Source: a virus. From it: a DNA stretch of 37,914 nucleotides. Made by a program: the position numbers and the translations under genes. The notes under the pieces are model-generated. The model had not been told where the DNA came from, did no database searches, and saw nothing but the letters and a program-made list of their open reading frames with translations. The stretch is taken from positions 1-37,914 of the IMG/VR virus record IMGVR_UViG_3300021960_000209, one strand, 5' to 3'. This document shows positions 15,154 through 23,828 of this stretch, piece by piece (the first letter of the stretch is position 1; every line of letters begins with the position of its first letter).

Positions 15154-15357
15154 ATGAGTATTCCAGTAGAAGCTATGCACGAGGACATTAAAAATGTGTA
15201 CCTCGGTCAAGCAGAAGCCTTGATAGAAGCCAGTGACGATTACAACCACCCTGTAGCAGGTCGCGACGCAGTTCGTCTTGCTTATGTATTGTGGGAAGAA
15301 GCTGGCAATCCAGAGCTTTGGTCTGCTGCTGTAAATAACTATCGCAACGCAGGCTAA
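15154..15357 (+). CDS. Hypothetical late protein (67 aa)
   Basis: ATG 15154 has AAGGAG 6 bases upstream and late promoter octamers at 15096 and 15135. The sequence MSIPVEAMHEDIKNVYLGQAE is acidic and rich in Ala, with two probable helices. No known domain is recognised. Late control and a strong ribosome site suggest an abundant late product. Confidence 0.65.
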   Translation: MSIPVEAMHEDIKNVYLGQAEALIEASDDYNHPVAGRDAVRLAYVLWEEAGNPELWSAAVNNYRNAG

Positions 15358-15376
15358 TTTTTTAACTTGAATAATT

Positions 15377-16093
15377 ATGATTTACGATTATAAAAACGGT
15401 CTTATTGATACCAATCATTTTTATTCAATAAACTATAAATTTGATAAGAAAGAACTTATCAGAATTTATCAATCACTGTATCATACAGTTAGGTGGTTTC
15501 CCTGGAGGGATTTTCCTCCAGGGTCACCTAGACCTCCTGGATCAAGATGGTCCAAACGAGGATGGTGGTGGGACGAATGTCTTAAATCTAAAACCAATCC
15601 TGATCACGAAATTAATAAATTTGAATATCTTGTACATCTAAGAGAATATTTTAAACTTAATCTCGATGATGTATATTTTAATTTTCAATGGTTTCATTTC
15701 GATGCAGGTTACAAATTTCCAATACACAGAGATAATATGGGGTGGAAAACTAACGCTCCTCAATGGATCAAAGATAGAGCCCAAGTAGACAATACTGATA
15801 TGACACCAGAACAATGGTATACCTATGTTGTTGGGGATGGTCCAGAAGTATCAGTTAATGTTGGTCTTGATAATGACAATCAACCAGTTATGTTTACCAA
15901 AGATCAATTTGAATTAGTTAAGTCTGATCAAGATGATGGGTATATATACGATGCTGGATTGTTCAATAATGGATGGGGCCATTATGTAACAGATGAAGAT
16001 CTAAACGATAAAGATAGATTAATTTTTAAAATTACGTTGTATAGATCTAATTTCTGGGATATGAAAGAAAAGTATAAACTATTAGGTTTATAA
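15377..16093 (+). CDS. 2OG-Fe(II) oxygenase-like protein (238 aa)
   Basis: Double-stranded beta-helix type oxygenase. The proximal iron motif FPIHRDNMG gives His117 and Asp119; NNGWGHYV gives distal His202, followed by Arg214 for 2OG binding. The fold resembles the aspartyl/asparaginyl beta-hydroxylase-like group common in marine phages. The N-terminal part is rich in Trp and Pro (WFPWRDFPPGSPRPPGS). The substrate is unknown; protein side chains are a family precedent. Its stop lies within the late promoter octamer of the large gene that follows. Confidence 0.75.
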   Translation: MIYDYKNGLIDTNHFYSINYKFDKKELIRIYQSLYHTVRWFPWRDFPPGSPRPPGSRWSKRGWWWDECLKSKTNPDHEINKFEYLVHLREYFKLNLDDVYFNFQWFHFDAGYKFPIHRDNMGWKTNAPQWIKDRAQVDNTDMTPEQWYTYVVGDGPEVSVNVGLDNDNQPVMFTKDQFELVKSDQDDGYIYDAGLFNNGWGHYVTDEDLNDKDRLIFKITLYRSNFWDMKEKYKLLGL

Positions 16094-16096
16094 ATA
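16089..16096 (+). promoter_or_regulatory. T4-type late promoter TATAAATA for the 1141-aa gene
   Basis: Perfect octamer overlapping the stop of the 2OG oxygenase gene, with a predicted RNA start near 16102, 27 bases before ATG 16129. Confidence 0.7.
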
Positions 16097-16128
16097 CACC
16101 ATAACCAGTAAGTCTAAGGAAAACCTGG

Positions 16129-19100
16129 ATGGCAGATAAACATTTAGTACTGGCCTTTGGTCGGATGAATCCACCTACGATAGGCCACCATGAAGTTATG
16201 AAAAAGTTGAGCGAGGTCGCTAAGAAAACAGGGGGCGACGCTCATCTCGTTGTATCTCATACTCATGATAACAACAAAAACCCTATTCCTCCAGAACATA
16301 AAGTAGAGTATGCCAAGAGAATGGCACCTGATAACGTGCATGTTCACGCTTCAAATCGTGATCATCCTACTCTACTTCATCAACTTGCCAGACATCATAC
16401 CGAACATGGTTATAACCATCTTACAATAGTAGGTGGAAGCGATAGAGAAGAATTTGCTGATCTCGCCAAAAAGTATAATGATGTACCTGGTAGACATGGA
16501 CACTACAATTTTAAATCTATAAATTTTGAATCTTCTGGTAATAGAGATCCCGACAGTGAAGGTGTTGAAGGGATGTCTGGTACTAAGATGCGTGAGCATG
16601 CTAGAAACAACGATGAAGAATCGTTTAAGAAGGGTCTACACAAGTCTCTTCATCCTCTTGCAGGAGAAATAATGCAACATATAAACAATGCAGTAAAGGA
16701 GAGTTTTGAAGAGTTCTTAGACGAAGCTCTCTCACTTACCCAGAGACGAAGAAAAGCAATGGTTATGAGAAGGTTTAGACCAAAGCTGAAAAGAATGAAA
16801 AGATGGATTTCAATAAAGAAAGCTCCAGAAAAAAATATTCAACAGAGAGCGCGCAAGGCAGCTATCAGAGCTGTAAGAAAAAGAGTAGCTGGTAGAAAGG
16901 GCGAACAATATAGTAGTTTGAGTGCTGCAGATAAGTCTTTGATCGATAAAAGAGTTAAACAAAGACAGCATATTGTAGACAGATTAGCTAAGAGATTGCT
17001 TCCTACAACCAGAAAAGCTGAGTTAGTTAGGTTAACGAAGATGAGAAGTAAAAAGGAAGAATTTAATTATTTCTTAGAGTCATATTCTAAGATCAATATT
17101 ATTGAGCTTCTTGCTCGTAAAACCAATCCAACAGTTGCCAATGATACAAAACATCAGTATAAGGACGCTAATCAAAAAGGGCATCACGGAAAGATGTTGG
17201 GTAAATCATTGGACTCTTTGAAAATTAAAGCAAAAAAGAATAGTGTAGATGAAGGACTAATTGCTGAGGTTTTCCTAGAAGGAATTCTAGATTTTGATCC
17301 AGATAAACCAGGCGATGCTGTTCAACAAGCATTCAATGCTGTCAATGCTTTTATTGCCCATTATAATACTTTAGACGAAGCTGTAAAAAGAGGATATCAA
17401 CATCCTACTCGTGCTAAGTGGAGACGTTATGTTAAAAGAAAAAGTCCTGCGCTCAGAAGTAAGCAGAGCGTATCTTCTAAAAGCTCTGGAATGTTTAGAA
17501 GACGACATGCACAGCACAAACGATCTGCAGCTGCAGGACCAATGGGAACATCTGCATCAGCAACTCCACAGGGAATTACAAAAAGACCTGCAGGGGGAGT
17601 ATCGAAGGTACATAGAGACCTTGCTAAACATGGAGAAAGTGACTTCAGGAGAATACATGGTAGATCTAAGTCTGCTATGCGACAACGATTAACAAGAGAA
17701 GCAAAATCAACCGATGGAGATCTTATGAATAAAGATAATTATCTCCCTGGTTGGGGTACTGATGCTGCCAGAAAGAAAGCCCAAAAGGCTACGCCTGGTC
17801 AACCAGTAACTGAGGCTCAGGTATGGGATAAACCAATACCTAAGTCTGAGAGAAAAGGTAAGTTATCTCCCTCACAGAAAGCTCGAGCAAAAGCAAGAGC
17901 TAAAGCTGCAGGAAGACCTTATCCTAATATGGTTGACAACATAGCTGTTTCTAAAAAAGAAAATTATGTTCCAGCTGGAGGAACTCCTTCAGTAGGAACT
18001 AATATGGCAACTAAGCCTCTTCCATTCAAGGGAAAGAATCTTAAAAACGTAAAAGAACAATTTGATATCTTTTGCGAAGAAGAAAAGCTAGGAAAGATTA
18101 GCAGAACACCAGGTGGACCTAAAAAGTTCATGGTTAAGGTCAGAGACAAATCTACAGGTAATGTAAAAACTGTACGATTTGGCGATCCTAATCTTTCTAT
18201 TAAGAGAGACAATCCAGAACGTAGAAAGTCTTTTAGAGCAAGACACAATTGCGCTGACCCTGGACCAAGAACTAAGGCACGTTATTGGAGCTGTAAGCAG
18301 TGGAGAGCATCCACTCCTGTACAGGACTCCTTTGACATGATGTTATCCGCAAATTTTTTCCTGGGTGAGGCAGCTACAGACACATCCAAGCTGACTCACC
18401 TAGACCACGTAGAGGATCATGTAATCAACAGCGGTAGAGCTGGTTTTAGACATGCAACAGATACTCTGCGGGATGTGCATAACAAGTTAAAAGGTCAAGA
18501 TAACGAAACATCTATTACGACCAAATACGATGGTTCCCCATCAGTAGTATGGGGACATCATCCAGAGACTGGGCAATTCTTTGTTGGATCTAAATCAGTA
18601 TTCAACAAGAACCCCAAGCTCAATTTTACTCATGAAGATATTGAAAGGAACCATGAGAAGTCTCCAGGATTGGTTACTAAACTGAAGACAGCTCTAGATC
18701 ATTTACCTAAGATAACACCGAAGGGTAAAATCTATCAAGGTGACATTATGCACTCTGGTGTACAGTCAGATAGTAATCCTAATGGTGATGTAGAAGAAAA
18801 GGATGGTTCTTATCATTTTAAACCTAACACTATTAGCTATTCTACACCTAAGAATGGTGAACATGGTAAGAAGATAGGTGGATCTAAATTAGGAATAGTT
18901 GCTCATACAGAGTACACCGGTGACTCGTTAGACAACATGAAAGCAACATTCAATGCAGATACATCAAGTTTAAAAGACCATAAAGACGTGCATGTAGTAC
19001 ATGCAGGAGTTGCAGATGATACAAATTATCCTGCAAGCGAACAAAGAAATTATGAACATCATATGATGGCAGCTCATGATGAGCATGAAAAAGCTGGTGA

Positions 19101-19554
19101 AGATTGGCACAGTCCAATCAACAGTCCAGACCATGCTCATACGACTCATTTGAATACTTACATAAACAAGACTGTAAGAGAGAGTTCAAAACCTACGATT
19201 CAAGGTTATAAGGATCACGTACAACAACAATATCAGAAAAAAGCTGATGGAGTAAAGACAGATAAGGCTAAACAAGCTCATCTAGCTACAGGTAGTTCTC
19301 ATTTGGATCACGTAGATGATCATGAGCAACATTTCCAGTCAGCTTTGAATATGCATCATCATTTACAAAAAGCAAAGGATGTTTTAGTAAATGCACTATC
19401 CAGCTCAAAGAGCCATTTTGATCATCATATTGCAAATGAAAAAGTAAAGCCAGAAGGATTCGTTGCTTCGAGAAACAATATGCCATCTAAACTTGTTGAT
19501 AGAGCTGAATTTAGCAGGATGAACTTCCTTAAATATGGACAAGAGGAGAAGTAA
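16129..19554 (+). CDS. Multidomain prohead/virion-type protein: nucleotidyltransferase + basic modules + ligase-like domain (1141 aa)
   Basis: The N-terminal domain (about 1-190) is a cytidylyltransferase-like fold: FGRMNPPTIGHHEVM (TxGH, Thr17-His20) and SGTKMREH (SxTxxR). The centre holds several Lys/Arg-rich modules, including RTPGGPKKFMVKVRDKSTG and a segment ending in RYWSCKQW, and short acidic motifs: SFEEFLDEA (193-200), EFNYFLESY, VDEGLIAE, LDEA (415-418), VTEA, QFDIFCEEE and FFLGEA (743-748). The C-terminal part (about 748-1141) has TKYDGSP with Lys799, like motif I of nucleotidyl transferases of the ligase superfamily, with YQGDIM and PEGFVASR as further motifs. The acidic motifs resemble T4 capsid-targeting and gp21 cleavage sites, so processing in the prohead is inferred. 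Late promoter upstream. Confidence 0.8.
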   Translation: MADKHLVLAFGRMNPPTIGHHEVMKKLSEVAKKTGGDAHLVVSHTHDNNKNPIPPEHKVEYAKRMAPDNVHVHASNRDHPTLLHQLARHHTEHGYNHLTIVGGSDREEFADLAKKYNDVPGRHGHYNFKSINFESSGNRDPDSEGVEGMSGTKMREHARNNDEESFKKGLHKSLHPLAGEIMQHINNAVKESFEEFLDEALSLTQRRRKAMVMRRFRPKLKRMKRWISIKKAPEKNIQQRARKAAIRAVRKRVAGRKGEQYSSLSAADKSLIDKRVKQRQHIVDRLAKRLLPTTRKAELVRLTKMRSKKEEFNYFLESYSKINIIELLARKTNPTVANDTKHQYKDANQKGHHGKMLGKSLDSLKIKAKKNSVDEGLIAEVFLEGILDFDPDKPGDAVQQAFNAVNAFIAHYNTLDEAVKRGYQHPTRAKWRRYVKRKSPALRSKQSVSSKSSGMFRRRHAQHKRSAAAGPMGTSASATPQGITKRPAGGVSKVHRDLAKHGESDFRRIHGRSKSAMRQRLTREAKSTDGDLMNKDNYLPGWGTDAARKKAQKATPGQPVTEAQVWDKPIPKSERKGKLSPSQKARAKARAKAAGRPYPNMVDNIAVSKKENYVPAGGTPSVGTNMATKPLPFKGKNLKNVKEQFDIFCEEEKLGKISRTPGGPKKFMVKVRDKSTGNVKTVRFGDPNLSIKRDNPERRKSFRARHNCADPGPRTKARYWSCKQWRASTPVQDSFDMMLSANFFLGEAATDTSKLTHLDHVEDHVINSGRAGFRHATDTLRDVHNKLKGQDNETSITTKYDGSPSVVWGHHPETGQFFVGSKSVFNKNPKLNFTHEDIERNHEKSPGLVTKLKTALDHLPKITPKGKIYQGDIMHSGVQSDSNPNGDVEEKDGSYHFKPNTISYSTPKNGEHGKKIGGSKLGIVAHTEYTGDSLDNMKATFNADTSSLKDHKDVHVVHAGVADDTNYPASEQRNYEHHMMAAHDEHEKAGEDWHSPINSPDHAHTTHLNTYINKTVRESSKPTIQGYKDHVQQQYQKKADGVKTDKAKQAHLATGSSHLDHVDDHEQHFQSALNMHHHLQKAKDVLVNALSSSKSHFDHHIANEKVKPEGFVASRNNMPSKLVDRAEFSRMNFLKYGQEEK

Positions 19555-19725
19555 ATGGCATCTAAACCTAAGGCTAAAAAAGTAGAAGTAGTATTCAATA
19601 GACATGATCAAATAGGTCAAGGAAAGAAAACCTCTATAGGAGGTAAACTTTGTATGATTAAAACTTCTTCGATGAACAAAAACAAAAGAAAGTCATGGAA
19701 GGCTTATAGAGGACAGGGAAGATAA
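19555..19725 (+). CDS. Small basic conserved protein (56 aa)
   Basis: ATG 19555 follows the 1141-aa gene stop directly, and TAA 19723-19725 is followed at once by the next ATG. The protein is Lys/Arg-rich (MASKPKAKKVEVVFNRHDQ, IGQGKKTSIGG, MNKNKRKSWKAYRGQGR). I recall very similar small basic proteins at this place in other T4-like marine phages. The charge suggests DNA or RNA binding, possibly with packaged DNA; this is inference. It is too short for many gene callers. Confidence 0.75.
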   Translation: MASKPKAKKVEVVFNRHDQIGQGKKTSIGGKLCMIKTSSMNKNKRKSWKAYRGQGR

Positions 19726-20556
19726 ATGGCACAGTACAGAATAGATACCAATGCCTGGCTAACAGCCAATAGAACAATATTTGAAGGGTTTGTTCTATCA
19801 GACAAAGATGGCAACATAATTAACTCATTTGGTGATGCTGCAAATATACCTATTGCTGCAGGACAAGTTGCAGGATATAGTGTTGTTCATAAATTTGGAC
19901 TTGTGGATGGAACAGCTTCTGGTGCGCTATCTACTGTTTGGTCACCTGCAGATTCAGCAGGTACTTTATTGTATCCGTGGTCGTTTAGTGCAGGTACAAT
20001 AAGTGCTAACTCTACTAGTGGAGATGATACTTCTGCTGGTGCTGGTACTCAAACGATTACAGTCGAAGGTCTTGATGCTAACTATGCGTTACAATCTGAA
20101 ACAATAACACTATCTGGAACTACACACACAGGTGAATCAACAAAATCGTTTACAAGAGTGTTCAGAGCATATGCTGCTACTGGAGTAACTAATGTAGGTA
20201 AAATTAGTATAAATGTTGGAGGAGCTGCAGGTACAAAAGTAGCAGAAATTCCAGTTGGATATGGACAAACATTAATGTCAATTTACACAGTACCAGCAGG
20301 GAAGACAGCTTATCTATCAAACCTCAGAGTTTCTTCTGCTAAACAGCAATCAACCATTATTAGGTTAATGGTTAGACCTTTTGGTGGAGTGTTTAGAGCT
20401 CAGTCTACAATTTCATTGTATTCTGGAACTGGTGAGACACAATTTGTTACTCCATTAAAAATAACAGAAAAGTCCGATATAGATGTTAGAACTACTGGTG
20501 GTACTAACAACACGTTATCCTGTGACTTTGATATGATATTGGTAGATAATTCATGA
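19726..20556 (+). CDS. Virion structural protein (276 aa)
   Basis: The composition is typical of a phage virion protein: rich in Gly, Ser, Thr and Ala, with beta-strand patterns (TITVEGLDANYALQSETITL, SGTTHTGESTKSF, FVTPLKITEKSDIDV). The N terminus MAQYRIDTNAWLTANRT and the C-terminal FDMILVD match a protein I know only as an unassigned structural protein of T4-like marine phages. No catalytic motif or signal peptide is seen. It lies among late genes and is read through from the 16089 promoter. Whether it belongs to tail, fibre or head cannot be told. Confidence 0.7.
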   Translation: MAQYRIDTNAWLTANRTIFEGFVLSDKDGNIINSFGDAANIPIAAGQVAGYSVVHKFGLVDGTASGALSTVWSPADSAGTLLYPWSFSAGTISANSTSGDDTSAGAGTQTITVEGLDANYALQSETITLSGTTHTGESTKSFTRVFRAYAATGVTNVGKISINVGGAAGTKVAEIPVGYGQTLMSIYTVPAGKTAYLSNLRVSSAKQQSTIIRLMVRPFGGVFRAQSTISLYSGTGETQFVTPLKITEKSDIDVRTTGGTNNTLSCDFDMILVDNS

Positions 20557-20816
20557 CTGACTTTAACGAAATTATAAATATACATGAAAAAGCTATAGGT
20601 TTACCCCCTCACCTCCATAGATTGTTGAGATTGGGGATGGTAGATAAAGACGAATTAGAAACGGTTAGGAGAGCACTAAAACATCCAATGGCACTTTCCA
20701 ACCCGTTGCTAAGAGACAAATTAAATGGTATATTGATTAAGTTGGTGAATGCGGTCGAGGATGACCCGTACATTTTTAGAAGACTACGAGACAGAGTTCA
20801 GAAAGGCAAGATGTAA
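20553..20816 (+). CDS. Conserved hypothetical protein (87 aa)
   Basis: It overlaps both neighbours (ATGA at 20553 and TAATG at 20816). The protein is helical in character (NIHEKAIGLPPHLHRLLRLG, then a basic C terminus RLRDRVQKGKM). No domain is recognised. It holds a TATAAATA octamer at 20573-20580, inside codons for Ile-Asn-Ile. Confidence 0.65.
   Translation: MTDFNEIINIHEKAIGLPPHLHRLLRLGMVDKDELETVRRALKHPMALSNPLLRDKLNGILIKLVNAVEDDPYIFRRLRDRVQKGKM
20573..20580 (+). promoter_or_regulatory. Internal TATAAATA octamer
   Basis: A perfect late octamer inside the 20553 gene, pointing at the 20816 gene. It could give extra late RNA for the 573-aa protein, or it could be chance in AT-rich coding DNA. 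Confidence 0.4.
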
Positions 20817-22537
20817 TGAATAAATTCGGAATTCCACAGAGTGTCCTCGACGCAGTGTCAGGCATTCTTAATAAGAAGCACGAGGAGATCGTGGCTAAGC
20901 ATGAGCCAAAACAAATCGATGAGACAATGTCGGTTCATGTTAAACCACATGAAAATGGTACACATTATACAGTAACCAAAGTTGGCGCTGCTATGAAGAA
21001 GCATGGTGGTGTAAAAGTTGGTGACAAACTTTCCGACACTCACATCGACGACTTGCATGATTCCGATGTACAGGTACATCACGAGGAAGTTCAACAAGTT
21101 AATGAGCTCGAGGCTAAAACTCTTGGATCATATGTTAGAAAGGCAACTAATGACGCATTATCAAAGACTGCAGTAGGTCAAAGAGAAAAAGGTCGACAGG
21201 ACGCTCGTAAAGATCACAGCAGCAAAGGAAGTGACTATCTTGCCAAAGCAGATAAACGTCATAGAGGTGTTGAATTAGCTACTAAAAAGTTAGTAAAAAA
21301 AGCTGAAACACAAGAAGGTGCTTTCAGTCGTATGGATGTTCAGAGACAAGAGACAGAAAGACTTGGCCCAGGTAAAGTTAAAGGCGATGGCTTGAAAACA
21401 TTTGTTAAAAAACCTGCAGAGCCTAAGACAGAAGCTAAAGATCTCGATACAGGTAACGTAGACAAAGCTCTACAACATGACTGTGCATCTCACGTAGTAC
21501 ATAAGGAATGGGGCAATGGACTTTGCATTCCTGGTCAGCATACTCTTGTTGAGACAGAAGAAGGTAAGGGTGTTGTAACTCACTACGACGTACTTTTCGA
21601 TCATGGTATCGAAGAAGATGTTGCAGTAGAGGATCTTGACATCGTAAAAGAAATGTCTCACGGGCATCCTAAGAAAAAGAAAATGAGTGAGATGTCCTCT
21701 AAAGAGAAGATGAAGAAGGGTCTGTACAATTCCAAATTAGATCCAGTCGGTCAAGAAGATGACGACGTTGATAACGATGGCGACGTAGATGATTCTGATG
21801 GTTACTTAAAGAATCGTAGAAAGAAAATCTCTGCGAATATAAAAAAAAAAGTAACTGAAGCAGCTGATAACAGACAAGCTCAGTCTACAGGTCAAGCCAG
21901 TAACATGGCTAAACACTACTACGATTTAGCAAAGAAGGCTAGCGAGGCAGGTAATACTGCCTCTGCTGCTAAGTTCATGAGACTTGCTAAATCATTCTAT
22001 CGTAAATCCGAAGGAATGCAAGACAAGAACAAACAAGGCCAACAGCAACAAGTTGGTGAATTGTATTGGTCTGACGAAGAGCTAGCACATCTTTCAGAAA
22101 AAAGTGGTTTAGATACAAAGACCCTAGCTAGCTATATGACTAAAGCATCAGATGCTAGAGGTCATAGAAAACTTTCAACTAAAAAAGTAGACAACAGATA
22201 CGCTGGTGTGAAAAAAGCTTCTGACGAGCTTGATAGGAGAAATACTATGGGTGAAGCATCTGGTCAACGAGTTACTAAGGCTGCCAAAGAAGAGCCAGAA
22301 CATATTGGTGTTCAGCTTCGCAAGGTAGTCAATATCGGTCCTAACCATGGTGGTGTAGAATTTAGTAATGGTAAGAAGGAGAAAGTGCATCCAAGTACTG
22401 CAAGACGTGCTATGGATCGCTACAACAGAGCTAAACCTGCTGAAAGAGAAGAACTCCAAAAGCATATGGCTCATTCGCATGACGCATTAAAGCATGTTGC
22501 TTCTGGTGGGTCATTAGATAGTAGCCCAGCTAAGTAA
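20816..22537 (+). CDS. Multi-module virion/prohead-type protein with duplicated module (573 aa)
   Basis: Highly charged, low-complexity protein built of modules. A motif TLGSYVRKATND (from Thr102) recurs as TLASYMTKASDA (from Thr436), each followed by a basic stretch with KADKRHRGVELA or KVDNRYAGVKKA, so the module is duplicated. Residues about 315-333 are a dense Asp cluster (DVDNDGDVDDSDG) of the EF-hand-like calcium-binding type. Sites such as IDE-T, VTE-A and MGE-A resemble prohead protease sites, as in the 1141-aa protein. The C-terminal part has a KVVNIGPNHGGVEFSNGKKE beta module. The role is unknown; a prohead core or packaged internal protein is my inference. Confidence 0.7.
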   Translation: MNKFGIPQSVLDAVSGILNKKHEEIVAKHEPKQIDETMSVHVKPHENGTHYTVTKVGAAMKKHGGVKVGDKLSDTHIDDLHDSDVQVHHEEVQQVNELEAKTLGSYVRKATNDALSKTAVGQREKGRQDARKDHSSKGSDYLAKADKRHRGVELATKKLVKKAETQEGAFSRMDVQRQETERLGPGKVKGDGLKTFVKKPAEPKTEAKDLDTGNVDKALQHDCASHVVHKEWGNGLCIPGQHTLVETEEGKGVVTHYDVLFDHGIEEDVAVEDLDIVKEMSHGHPKKKKMSEMSSKEKMKKGLYNSKLDPVGQEDDDVDNDGDVDDSDGYLKNRRKKISANIKKKVTEAADNRQAQSTGQASNMAKHYYDLAKKASEAGNTASAAKFMRLAKSFYRKSEGMQDKNKQGQQQQVGELYWSDEELAHLSEKSGLDTKTLASYMTKASDARGHRKLSTKKVDNRYAGVKKASDELDRRNTMGEASGQRVTKAAKEEPEHIGVQLRKVVNIGPNHGGVEFSNGKKEKVHPSTARRAMDRYNRAKPAEREELQKHMAHSHDALKHVASGGSLDSSPAK

Positions 22538-22538
22538 C

Positions 22539-22673
22539 ATGGCTAGGAAACCTAAAAAACAAGTAAGGAAAGTTAAAGTTATAAATAACAAAGACAACCT
22601 TACTGAAAACGGTAAACTTAAAATTTTAAAATCTTCAGAGTATCTGGAGACAATATCAAAAGGAGAAAACTAA
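22539..22673 (+). CDS. Small basic protein (44 aa)
   Basis: ATG 22539 lies two bases after the 573-aa gene stop and TAA overlaps the next ATG by one base (TAATG). The protein begins MARKPKKQVRKVKVINNKDN and ends KSSEYLETISKGEN, with a strongly basic first half resembling the start of the 56-aa protein at 19555. It carries the late octamer at 22580-22587. The function is unknown. Confidence 0.6.
   Translation: MARKPKKQVRKVKVINNKDNLTENGKLKILKSSEYLETISKGEN
22580..22587 (+). promoter_or_regulatory. T4-type late promoter TATAAATA for the 22673 gene
   Basis: Perfect octamer with a predicted RNA start near 22593, about 80 bases before ATG 22673 of a virion structural gene. It overlaps the small basic gene. 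Confidence 0.6.
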
Positions 22674-23500
22674 TGGCACAATGGGGAAGTCAAGACGCTA
22701 CCTCTAATGCAGTGCTTTGGGCACCAGCTCAGGTTAAGTTAACAGCTAACTCTGATAACAGGGACAATCTATACGAGAACGTCACCCCATCTGCATTCAT
22801 TAGTGGCGTTACAACAGGTATGTTTGCTGCTGACGCAACAGAGCTTGGAGTAGGATCTGGTGGTGTTATTCAATTAACAATCACTGATGCTGGTTCTGGA
22901 TACAATGCAAACGCAACAGTTACCTTATCGGGTGGTGGTGGTTCTTCAGCTACTGCAAACGCAGAAGCTAACACTGCTACAGGTAGAATTATTACTTTAA
23001 ATATCACTGCAGCTGGTTCTTCATACGAAACCAATCCTACAGTAACAATTGGTGCTCCCGCAGCACAGGCTTTCAATGCTGACTCAGCAGTATCTAATAC
23101 AGCAGATACGATTACATTAGCTGGTGCAGCGACATGGGCAGTAGGCGACCGTGCAACTTACTTAGTTGCAGCTGGAAATACAGCAATTGGTGGACTTGCA
23201 AATAACACAACATATGTAGTATCATTTGCTAACAGTACTGTTATTGCCCTTGCAGCATCTGCTGGTGGAGCAAACATTGATCTTACTGCTGGTTCGTCAG
23301 AAACTGGTCACACATTAACCGGTGAGACAGCTACAGGTGTTTCAGTTGTTGGTGGTGCTGATAACAAAGGTATCGCTCACACAGGTTGGATACTTCGTAC
23401 AGTAGGTTCTGGTGGACGTGCTGGACGTGTCCATAACGAAGTTCTTGTTGCTGGTGGAATCTCTGGCGACAGCGATGATTCTGTATTGCCTGACGCATAA
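22673..23500 (+). CDS. Virion structural protein with internal beta repeat (275 aa)
   Basis: Very rich in Gly, Ala, Thr and Ser. An internal repeat is visible: LTITDAGSGYNANATVTLSG is followed by LNITAAGSSYETNPTVTIGA, each with the pattern hydrophobic-T-x-aGSxY...TVT. The C terminus ILRTVGSGGRAGRVHNEVLV with a Gly/Asp end is, in my memory, conserved in structural proteins of T4-like marine phages. The first 20 residues (MAQWGSQDATSNAVLWAPAQ) have no signal. SD AGGAGA is 6-8 bases from the ATG. It is probably an abundant capsid or tail decoration protein, but the exact place in the virion is unknown. Confidence 0.72.
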   Translation: MAQWGSQDATSNAVLWAPAQVKLTANSDNRDNLYENVTPSAFISGVTTGMFAADATELGVGSGGVIQLTITDAGSGYNANATVTLSGGGGSSATANAEANTATGRIITLNITAAGSSYETNPTVTIGAPAAQAFNADSAVSNTADTITLAGAATWAVGDRATYLVAAGNTAIGGLANNTTYVVSFANSTVIALAASAGGANIDLTAGSSETGHTLTGETATGVSVVGGADNKGIAHTGWILRTVGSGGRAGRVHNEVLVAGGISGDSDDSVLPDA

Positions 23501-23510
23501 GGATTAAATA

Positions 23511-23828
23511 ATGCCTAAGATCACTGGTCTGGGTGCAGCAAGTGCACCTGCTAATACTGATGTACTCGTGCTTGTGTCAAATACATCTGGCACAGCTAAC
23601 ACCCAGAAAGTGTCTGTAAACACATTCTTTAGCAATATAACAGCTAATGTTGTGATGGCAAATACCACTATAGACAGATTATTCATCAGCAACACCTCGA
23701 CTCCTAGCAATAGTGGTCCTGGCTTTGCTGATGGTATTCCTGTTGGACAGATCTGGTCTGATGGGGATTATATCTATGTTTCGACTGCAGCTAACACAAT
23801 AAAGAGGGTAGCGATTAGTACATTCTAA
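23511..23828 (+). CDS. Virion structural-type protein (105 aa)
   Basis: ATG 23511 has TAAGGA about 9 bases upstream. The sequence is rich in Asn, Thr, Ser and Val (MPKITGLGAASAPANTDVLV), ending with VGQIWSDGDYIYVSTAANTI and KRVAISTF, a pattern common in phage fibre or decoration proteins. It overlaps the next start by one base. No catalytic motif is seen. Confidence 0.65.
   Translation: MPKITGLGAASAPANTDVLVLVSNTSGTANTQKVSVNTFFSNITANVVMANTTIDRLFISNTSTPSNSGPGFADGIPVGQIWSDGDYIYVSTAANTIKRVAISTF

Noticed and set aside
17411-17692. 93-aa plus-strand frame inside the 1141-aa gene
   Set aside because: Alternate frame of a low-complexity basic segment; no start signal or relatives known.
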